DNA of 5,480 nt, taken from positions 1 through 5,480 of the forward strand of contig JASHSZ010000523.1 in assembly GCA_030040815.1 (NCBI GenBank), written 5' to 3'. Origin of the DNA: Streptosporangiaceae bacterium. Its GTDB lineage: Bacteria > Actinomycetota > Actinomycetes > Streptosporangiales > Streptosporangiaceae. Each line of letters opens with the position of its first letter. Position 1 is the stretch's first letter. Shown in pieces: positions 1 to 4,690 of this stretch. Made by a program: the position numbers and the translations under genes. The notes below the pieces were generated by a model. It was given only the letters and a program-made list of their open reading frames with translations. It made no database searches and was not told where the DNA came from.

Positions 1-246
1 TTGCTGCGCCGCCGCCAGCCCGCCGGGAGCCAGCGCGTAGAGGTTGCGTGTCCCGGCGCTGGTGTGGTCAACCAGGCCGGCCTCGCCCAGCACGCGCAGA
101 TGCTTGCTCACCGCCGGGCGACCGACCGGCAGTCGGCTGGCCAGCTCGGTGACCGGCGTAGGCCCGTCGCGCAGCAGTTCAAGGATGCGACGGCGGATCG
201 GCTCGCCGAGCGCATCAAAGACCTGGTCGGTATGTTGGTTTCCCAT
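1..246 (-). CDS. ArsR/SmtB-family winged-helix transcriptional regulator (partial, C-terminus off window)
   Basis: The reverse strand from ATG at 244-246 reads MGNQHTDQVFDALGEPIRRR and stays open to the window edge (82 codons visible). The opening helix pattern DALGEPIRRRILELL (residues 11-25) is the hallmark start of ArsR-type DNA-binding domains. The helix-turn-helix follows, with TELASRLPVGRPAVSKHLRV (33-52) containing the recognition helix, and then the wing GLVDHTSAGTRNLYAL (57-72). The ELCVCDL metal-binding motif of ArsR/CadC sensors is absent, so a metal-sensing role is not supported. It should act in the cytoplasm as a dimeric repressor. Regulators of this subtype often sit just upstream of an SRPBCC/AHSA1-domain gene, and such a gene may lie beyond position 1 (inference). 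There is no Shine-Dalgarno sequence before the ATG, which fits the very short leader predicted from the promoter. Family assignment is firm; the ligand and target are unknown. Confidence 0.9.
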   Translation of the reverse strand, partial: MGNQHTDQVFDALGEPIRRRILELLRDGPTPVTELASRLPVGRPAVSKHLRVLGEAGLVDHTSAGTRNLYALAPGGLAAAQQ

Positions 247-253
247 AAGCAAC

Positions 254-271
254 GGTTACTCTAGAGCAACC
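254..271. promoter_or_regulatory. Likely ArsR autoregulatory operator (18-bp near-palindrome)
   Basis: The minus strand reads GGTTGCTCTAGAGTAACC. Its reverse complement differs at only two symmetric positions (a dyad GGTTnCTCTAGAGnAACC). It covers the -10 box and lies 8 bp from the start codon, so a bound dimer would block RNA polymerase. A further GTTGCT half-site copy follows just before the ATG (249-254). ArsR-family repressors normally bind such dyads in their own promoters; assignment to this particular protein is inference from position. Confidence 0.6.
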
Positions 272-286
272 AATGACCCCGGTCAA
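258..286 (-). promoter_or_regulatory. Promoter of the ArsR-type gene
   Basis: On the minus strand a TTGACC -35 box (281-286) and a TAGAGT -10 box (258-263) are separated by exactly 17 nt, close to the housekeeping sigma consensus for actinobacteria (TTGAcN / TAnnnT). The predicted start of transcription falls only about 4-6 nt upstream of the ATG at 246, giving a nearly leaderless transcript and explaining the missing ribosome-binding site. This is a pattern match only; no transcript start has been measured. Confidence 0.65.
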
Positions 287-691
287 GACGGCCCGTCACC
301 GACCAGGTGCCGGTGATCGCGAAGACTTTCCTGTGTCCGGGCAAGGAAAAGTCTTCGCGATCATGATCAGGGGACCTATTTGCCGGTGTTTCGCCGCACG
401 GCCGCGCCCGGCGGACTGGCCGGCCGAGCGACGCTTTGCGAGCCCACGGGCCGGGAACTCTCCAGCGGAGGCGAGCCCGAGCGCCGCACGGCGGGGCAGG
501 CAGAGGAGTGGCGCCGCGGCGGACGCACCGGACATAGGATCGTTTCCTCGGAATCTGCTGGGTACGTATCGTTCGCGAAAGCCTGAGCCGCGCTCCACAG
601 CTCGCGCCCGGACTCGGGGTCAGAGCGGTCTCCCGGCAGCGGCGGCACAGCAATCCGGGACCGTTCGCCCTGATGAACACGGGAGGTCGCC
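272..691. other. Long non-coding divergent region
   Basis: About 420 bp separate the divergent ArsR-type and sulfotransferase genes. Open frames cross it on both strands, but none shows a recognisable domain, a good start or protein-like composition, and they are what GC-rich DNA yields by chance. The left part holds the ArsR promoter (258-286) and the hairpin at 314-363, directly followed by the 10-bp palindrome GATCATGATC (359-368). The right part (about 370-680) is featureless apart from weak -10-like hexamers, TAGGAT at 535-540 and TATCGT at 567-572. Neither has a convincing -35 box, so I do not assign the sulfotransferase promoter. A decayed gene remnant cannot be excluded. Confidence 0.6.
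314..363. repeat. Strong hairpin / palindromic repeat element
   Basis: The left arm TGATCGCGAAGACTTTCC (314-331) pairs with the right arm at 345-363, whose reverse complement is TGATCGCGAAGACTTTTCC. That gives 18 base pairs with a single-base bulge, around a 13-nt loop (332-344). It lies between two divergent genes, so neither transcript ends here, and there is no T-tract on either side, so an intrinsic terminator is unlikely. Because of the symmetry, both strands encode a similar phantom peptide (DREDF...KVFAI). The shape fits a REP-like or MITE-like palindrome. Whether other copies exist in the genome cannot be told from this window. Confidence 0.7.
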
Positions 692-1681
692 GTGGCGCTA
701 CCGAACTTTTTCGTGGCGGGCGTCCCCAAGGCGGGAACCACTGCCCTGCACGCCGCGCTTGCCCGGCACCCCGAGCTGTACTTGTCGGCGGTGAAGGAGC
801 CCAAGTTCTTCCTCACCGACGGGCCTCCCCCGACGCAGGGCGGACCCGGCGACGCCAAGACCTACCGGGAGCAGATCTGGCGGCGAGCCGACTACGAAGC
901 GCTGTTCGACGCGGCGCCACCCGGCGCGCTCCGCGGCGAGTCGACGCCGTTCTACCTTTACAGCCAGGCTGCCCAGCGGCGGATCAGTGCGCTGGTGCCG
1001 GACGCCCGGATGATCGTGGTGCTGCGCGATCCAGTCGAGCGGGCGCACTCCAACTGGGCCCACTTGTGGTCGGCCGGCCTAGACCCAATCGATGACTTTG
1101 TCCGGGCGTGCGACGCCGAGGACCGGCGAATCGCCGCGGGCTGGGCAGACTTCTGGCGCTACAAGCGGCTCGGCCTGTACGGCGAGCAGGTCCAGCACCT
1201 GTACTCCGTGTTCCCGGCCGATCAGGTGCTGTTGCTCCGGTATCGGGAGCTGCTTGAGGACCCGGCGGGCACCCTGAATCGGATCTGCGTCTTCCTTGGC
1301 GTCACCCAGGGCCTGATTTCGGACCTGCCACGGGAAAACGTGACAGCTCACCCGGATCAGACCCGGCGACACCGCTACCTGTCCAGGGTGTTGCGGGCCA
1401 GCTCTGCCATCACCACCGCCCTGCCCAGACATCCGGCCAGAGCCGTGATCGACAAGCTGGAACGCAGCCTCCAGCAGGGTGCCACCCCGCGCCGCCCGCT
1501 GACGTGGGTGGAACGGCAGGCGCTCATCCCGTTCTTCGAGGCCGACGTGCGGCTGCTGGAAGACGTGACCGGCAACGACTTCAGCGACTGGCTGCTACCA
1601 CGCGAGGATTCCGGCGGGCTGGTCGGAGCGCGCCCGCTCGGCCAGCAGCAGGCACGCAATGGCCGTCCGCGCGAGTACTAG
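692..1681 (+). CDS. Sulfotransferase family protein (PAPS-dependent)
   Basis: A 329-residue cytosolic enzyme expected to transfer sulfate from 3'-phosphoadenosine-5'-phosphosulfate (PAPS) to a hydroxyl or amine acceptor. The 5'-phosphosulfate loop is PKAGTT (residues 12-17), followed by the KEPKFF segment (35-40) typical of bacterial sulfotransferases related to heparan N-sulfotransferase domains. GESTPFYLY (82-90) carries a conserved Glu (E83) that may act as base. The 3'-phosphate-binding segment is RDPVERAHS (Arg112 to Ser120). The C-terminal part has the usual YRELLEDP segment and ends with the LLEDVTGNDFSDWL pattern. Length is normal for the family. GTG at 692 is chosen because GGAGG (682-686) precedes it by 5 nt and the P-loop starts at residue 12, as expected. 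Its neighbours are divergent and convergent, so it is transcribed alone. The acceptor (glycan, lipid or small metabolite) cannot be predicted, and no PAPS synthesis genes are in view. Confidence 0.9.
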   Translation: MALPNFFVAGVPKAGTTALHAALARHPELYLSAVKEPKFFLTDGPPPTQGGPGDAKTYREQIWRRADYEALFDAAPPGALRGESTPFYLYSQAAQRRISALVPDARMIVVLRDPVERAHSNWAHLWSAGLDPIDDFVRACDAEDRRIAAGWADFWRYKRLGLYGEQVQHLYSVFPADQVLLLRYRELLEDPAGTLNRICVFLGVTQGLISDLPRENVTAHPDQTRRHRYLSRVLRASSAITTALPRHPARAVIDKLERSLQQGATPRRPLTWVERQALIPFFEADVRLLEDVTGNDFSDWLLPREDSGGLVGARPLGQQQARNGRPREY

Positions 1682-1769
1682 GCGGTGCCTCGTATCGCAG
1701 GCCCGCCAGGGCGCAGGAGCCAGCACGTTATGAAGGTCCGTACGAACGAAAGCGGATAAGCCGGGCGCC

Positions 1770-1803
1770 AAAAAGCTGGAGACCAACGCACCATGGTGCC
1801 AGC
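1770..1803 (-). terminator. Rho-independent-type terminator for the propeller gene
   Basis: Read on the minus strand, GCTGG (1803-1799) and ACCA (1797-1794) pair with TGGT (1785-1782) and CCAGC (1779-1775). This forms a 9-bp stem with a small internal loop and an 8-nt loop. TTTTT (1774-1770) follows immediately. It lies about 60 nt past the stop codon of the minus-strand gene ending at 1863. The same bases contain a loopless palindrome, GCACCATGGTGC (1788-1799), that could compete. On the plus strand no T-run follows, so it should act mainly in one direction. Confidence 0.55.
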
Positions 1804-1815
1804 GCCTAGGACGAC

Positions 1816-1877
1816 ACTGAGCTGCAACGCACCTCGAGCTTTGCCAGGGACGGACCGCCGTGCTAGCGCAGCTCAGT
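1816..1877. repeat. 10-bp inverted repeat spanning the propeller gene's stop codon
   Basis: ACTGAGCTGC (1816-1825) is exactly inverted as GCAGCTCAGT (1868-1877), separated by 42 nt. The right copy lies within the last codons of the minus-strand gene and just past its stop. It could form a long-loop hairpin at the 3' end of that transcript, but it may be chance. Confidence 0.3.
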
Positions 1878-2768
1878 CCGAAGCTCGTGCAGACCGTCCG
1901 GCCGAGTGAACTCGTAGTACCACCGCTCCTGGCCGTCGCCCAGCGCGACGATGTCCAGATAGCGCAGGCCCAGCGTGCCGTCCGGCCCGCCTCCGACGGG
2001 AACGGAGTCGGACGCAGCCAGCGTTGCCGGCCCCATCCCGGCCGCCAGACCCGTCCGCTCCTCGAAATTCTGGGCCGCGGTGGCCCGGCCGTCGTAGTAC
2101 GCGACGACCTCATCGGGCGCGAACCGCACCGCGCTCACCCGGACCCCGCGCGCGTCCCACTCACCGGGCCGCGGGGTCAGCGCGTGCCCGTGCCAGGTCC
2201 AGTCGATGCCTTCCGCGCTGGAGAAGTATCCAGTGGTCATCCGGTCGGTGTGGCCGGGATCAGCCAGTGGGTGCACCGAGGCCCACAGGTGCCACGTTCC
2301 CTCATGGATCCTGATGACAGGGTCCTTGACGGCCGAGCCGGCGTCGCCCGGCAGCACCACAGCGCGCTTGTTCGGGTCGAACGCGTCCGGCGCGGGCGCC
2401 TCGAGCAGCTCGATCCGCCAGTGCTTGGTTCCCGGCGTGGCGCAGCTCAGATACAGCCGCCAGCCGCCAGCGTGGGTGCGCACCAGGGCCGGCCGCTCCA
2501 GCGACTCGGCGTCCAGCTCCTCCTTAGCGATGAGCAGCATCGTCTGGAAGTGCACGCCGTCAGCGGAACGGGCCACCGCCACGGCATAGCCGCGGCGCGG
2601 GCCACGCCGCAGGCGGTACGCCAGGATGATCTCGTCGCCGTCGAAGACCGCGCTCGGCGCGCCCGTCCAGCTGCCCTGCTCGCATCCAGGCGGCCCGACG
2701 ACGACGACGGAGCGATCTGGAGACGGCTGGAGCGCGGAGAGCTGGGGTGGCAAGTCCTCGGCGATCAC
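1863..2768 (-). CDS. Glycosidase-like beta-propeller protein (GH43/GH32-type fold), function unknown
   Basis: A 301-residue protein with no signal peptide or membrane helix, so cytosolic. The blade-like pattern of five-bladed propellers recurs: SWTGAPSAVFDGDEIILAYR (33-52), YAVAVARSADGVHF (61-74), ERPALVRTHAGGWRLYLSCA (91-110), KDPVIRIHEGTWHLWASVHP (148-167) and TGYFSSAEGIDWTW (179-192). The SxDGxxF/W repeats are characteristic of glycoside hydrolase clans with the GH43/GH32/GH62/GH130 fold. Acidic residues that could form an active site include Glu91, Asp149 and Asp205, but I cannot match a specific family triad, so activity is unproven. The start is GTG (2766-2768). An in-frame TGA lies upstream with no other ATG or GTG between, and there is no Shine-Dalgarno sequence, which fits leaderless translation. 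The gene is divergent from the kinase gene and convergent with the sulfotransferase gene. The opposite strand also has a long open frame, but it lacks protein-like features. Confidence 0.75.
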   Translation of the reverse strand: MIAEDLPPQLSALQPSPDRSVVVVGPPGCEQGSWTGAPSAVFDGDEIILAYRLRRGPRRGYAVAVARSADGVHFQTMLLIAKEELDAESLERPALVRTHAGGWRLYLSCATPGTKHWRIELLEAPAPDAFDPNKRAVVLPGDAGSAVKDPVIRIHEGTWHLWASVHPLADPGHTDRMTTGYFSSAEGIDWTWHGHALTPRPGEWDARGVRVSAVRFAPDEVVAYYDGRATAAQNFEERTGLAAGMGPATLAASDSVPVGGGPDGTLGLRYLDIVALGDGQERWYYEFTRPDGLHELRTELR

Positions 2769-2775
2769 AATGCGC

Positions 2776-2781
2776 AGAATA
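2776..2781 (-). promoter_or_regulatory. Putative -10 box of a leaderless promoter for the propeller gene
   Basis: The minus strand reads TATTCT, matching the actinobacterial TAnnnT -10 consensus, exactly 7 nt before the GTG start. That spacing would place transcription initiation at or next to the start codon, consistent with the absence of a ribosome-binding site. No good -35 box is present at 16-19 nt, which suggests either a weak promoter or help from an activator. Confidence 0.45.
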
Positions 2782-2789
2782 GGCGATCT

Positions 2790-2808
2790 GTGACGGTGGC
2801 AGCGTCAC
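2790..2808. promoter_or_regulatory. Dyad GTGACG-N7-CGTCAC, candidate regulator-binding site
   Basis: A perfect 6-bp inverted repeat with a 7-bp spacer, 8 bp upstream of the putative -10 box of the minus-strand gene, covering the place where the -35 box would be. The position and symmetry suit a dimeric regulator. Which one is unknown, and none is encoded next to it. Confidence 0.4.
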
Positions 2809-2880
2809 CTCGGGGAACACCTCGGTAGCTACGGCAAGCCCGGCTGTAATGAATACCTGGTTCCGCACGCTGGGGCGGGA

Positions 2881-2886
2881 TAGATT
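2881..2886 (+). promoter_or_regulatory. Possible -10 box for the kinase gene
   Basis: TAGATT matches TAnnnT and would start transcription about 40 nt upstream of the kinase ATG. The -35 region (near 2857-2863, CTGGTTC) is poor. A 10-bp palindrome TGCGATCGCA (2892-2901) sits at the predicted transcription start. Assignment is tentative. Confidence 0.3.
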
Positions 2887-2934
2887 ACGGCTGCGATCGC
2901 ATCGTCCTGTTTGCTCAGTCCAGGGGTGGGCCTG

Positions 2935-4653
2935 ATGGAGGGGTTGAGGGCCGGCGACCCACAGCGGGTCGGCCGGTACCGGCTGCTCAAGCGGCTCGGA
3001 ACCGGCGGGATGGGCCAGGTGTACCTCGGTCAATCACCGAGCGGGCGCCTGGTGGCGGTCAAGATCATCCGTGCCGATCTCGCCGACAACGCCAGCTTCC
3101 GACAGCGCTTCCGCCAGGAGGTGAAGGCGGCCCGCCGGGTCAGCGGAATCTTCACGGCGCCTGTCGTGGACGCCGACGCGGACGCACCGCAGCCCTGGAT
3201 GGTCACCGCGTTCGTGTCTGGACCGTCCCTCGCCGAGGCGGTGTCCAGCCGGGGACCCATGCCGGTCAGTGCGGTGCTCATCCTCGCGGCCGGGCTCACC
3301 GAGGGGCTCAGCGCGGTGCACGCGGCCGGCGTCGTGCACCGCGACCTCAAGCCGTCTAACGTCCTGCTCGCCAGCGACGGGCCGCGGATCATCGACTTCG
3401 GCATCTCCCGGTCGGTCGGCTCGGTGGGGCCAACCCGGGCCGGCGGCATCATCGGCTCGCCCGGTTTCATGTCTCCCGAGCAGGCGCTGGGCGAGCCCGT
3501 GGGCCCGCCCGCCGACATCTTCAGCCTCGGCAGCGTGCTCGCGTACGCGGCTACCGGCGAGCCTCCGTTCGGTGACGGCCCGCCGTCCGCCCTGCTGTAC
3601 CGCGCGGTGCACGGCGAGCCAGCGATCAGAAGCCTCCCGCCAGAGCTGCGGCCGCTTGTCGCGCGCTGTCTGCTCGCGGATCCGGCCGCGCGGCCGACGA
3701 CGGATGAACTGCTTGCTGAGCTCGGCGGGGCGGCGCCCGTCCAAGGCTGGCTTGTCTGGAACGGGACTGACGAAGCGCCCGCCTGGCAGGGGCCAAACAC
3801 CATGCCCAGCGACGCCTGGGGTGGCGCCGCGGCCGTCGCCGACCAGCCAGCCGACCAGATGCTGGCGGACCCTGCGCCCTCCGATGAGGACGTCCTGCCG
3901 GGTGTGCCGGCGGACGTCGGGCCGGCCGCAGACCCCGCGCACGTCGGCGAGGTGGCCGACCTCGCCGCGTCGGGGAGCGGCCGGGCGGCAGGCACGCTCG
4001 CTGAGGCTGCGACAGGCGGTGGCGCGCTCAGCCCGAGCCCGGCCAGTTCATTCAGCCATCTGTTTCCCGATCCAAGCGACCCGTCGGCCAGCGCCGCGCC
4101 GCCGCGATTCCGCAACGACCGCAGGCGCAGGCGAGCCGGAGTGGTGGCCGCCGGCGTTCTCGGTGCCGTCATCATCGGCGCGGGGGCAACCTGGCTAGTC
4201 CCGCGGCTTGACGCCAATCCGCCCGCCGCCGGGTCGGCCGCGGCCCATAGCTCGAGCGCGGCACGGTCCGCACAGCCGACATCTCGACCCAGCAAGGTCA
4301 CCGGCGGCGGCGCGTCTGCGGCTGGCGGCCCGACGTCGAGCGGGACTCAGGGGCTGTCCGCTGCTGAAGTCGCGGCGGCTAAGGTAGTTCTCGCCTATTT
4401 CGCGGCGATCAACGTTCGGCAGCTGGAGCCTGCCTGGACGCTCGGAGGCGACAATCTCTATCCCAACCAGGGTGCCCTGATAGCCGCCTACGCGGACGTC
4501 AGCCATGTGAACGTGACCATCCGCGCGGTCAAGGGAGACATGGTTCTTGCCCTCATCCGAACTACCGAGACCACCGGCGCCGTGCTGGATGACCTGCAAG
4601 GCTTCATTGTCGAGAACGGCGCGATAGTGGCGAGCAAGTCCGCTCTGGACTAA
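2935..4653 (+). CDS. Transmembrane Ser/Thr protein kinase, AfsK-type catalytic domain, extracytoplasmic NTF2-like domain
   Basis: A 572-residue receptor-like kinase. The catalytic domain (about 15-263) is intact: glycine loop GTGGMGQV (22-29), ATP-binding Lys43 in VAVK, helix-C Glu62, catalytic HRDLKPSN (135-142), DFG (154-156), GSPGFMSPE (174-182) and ADIFSLG (193-199). The start VGRYRLLKRLGTGGMG and the RAGGIIGSPGFMSPEQ activation segment resemble AfsK-type actinobacterial kinases. Thr167 lies where AfsK has its reported autophosphorylation site (Thr168). An Ala/Pro/Asp-rich, probably disordered linker spans about 265-395. A basic stop-transfer stretch RRRRR leads into one membrane helix (about 402-422). 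Outside, a Ser/Ala/Gly-rich spacer leads to a roughly 100-residue domain (about 475-572) with AAKVVLAYFAAINVRQLEPA and WTLGG, as in NTF2/SnoaL-like domains. AfsK itself carries PQQ-type repeats instead. ATG 2935 is preferred because AGGGG lies 8 nt before it; the upstream in-frame GTG (2926) and TTG (2911) lack such a site. The signal and substrates are unknown. Confidence 0.93.
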   Translation: MEGLRAGDPQRVGRYRLLKRLGTGGMGQVYLGQSPSGRLVAVKIIRADLADNASFRQRFRQEVKAARRVSGIFTAPVVDADADAPQPWMVTAFVSGPSLAEAVSSRGPMPVSAVLILAAGLTEGLSAVHAAGVVHRDLKPSNVLLASDGPRIIDFGISRSVGSVGPTRAGGIIGSPGFMSPEQALGEPVGPPADIFSLGSVLAYAATGEPPFGDGPPSALLYRAVHGEPAIRSLPPELRPLVARCLLADPAARPTTDELLAELGGAAPVQGWLVWNGTDEAPAWQGPNTMPSDAWGGAAAVADQPADQMLADPAPSDEDVLPGVPADVGPAADPAHVGEVADLAASGSGRAAGTLAEAATGGGALSPSPASSFSHLFPDPSDPSASAAPPRFRNDRRRRRAGVVAAGVLGAVIIGAGATWLVPRLDANPPAAGSAAAHSSSAARSAQPTSRPSKVTGGGASAAGGPTSSGTQGLSAAEVAAAKVVLAYFAAINVRQLEPAWTLGGDNLYPNQGALIAAYADVSHVNVTIRAVKGDMVLALIRTTETTGAVLDDLQGFIVENGAIVASKSALD

Positions 4654-4690
4654 GGGCTGGGCTGCCCGGCATCCGGCAGTCGGCTAGCCC
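4654..4690. terminator. Hairpin in the convergent gap, likely bidirectional terminator
   Basis: Directly after the kinase TAA, CTG-C-CCGG (4662-4669) folds with CCGGCAG (4673-4679) around a CAT loop: 7 pairs with one bulged C. An outer stem GGGCT (4654-4658) pairs with AGCCC (4686-4690). The structure fills the 30-bp gap between convergent genes and overlaps the ligase stop codon (4684-4686). No T-tract follows on either strand, which is common for actinobacterial terminators but lowers certainty. Confidence 0.45.

Noticed and set aside
314..363. Hairpin read as an intrinsic terminator
   Set aside because: No gene ends toward it from either side and no T-tract follows on either strand, so a repeat element is the better reading.
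261..858. Open frames on both strands across 261-858 as possible small genes
   Set aside because: They run through the palindrome at 314-363 (hence similar DREDF/KVFAI peptides on both strands) and into the sulfotransferase antisense, with no recognisable domain or ribosome-binding site.
1860..2828. 322-codon plus-strand open frame opposite the propeller gene
   Set aside because: No domain or start signal and very rich in Arg/Pro/Gly. The minus frame shows repeated propeller blade motifs and a matching leaderless promoter.
2892..2901. Palindrome TGCGATCGCA as a firm operator
   Set aside because: A single 10-bp palindrome is expected by chance in GC-rich DNA and there is no second copy nearby. 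It is mentioned only as context for the kinase promoter.
3030..4301. 423-codon open frame antisense to the kinase gene, plus other long frames over the same interval
   Set aside because: Composition is Arg/Ala/Ser/Pro-rich without domains, and the plus-strand kinase has every catalytic motif intact. Long antisense frames are expected in GC-rich coding DNA.
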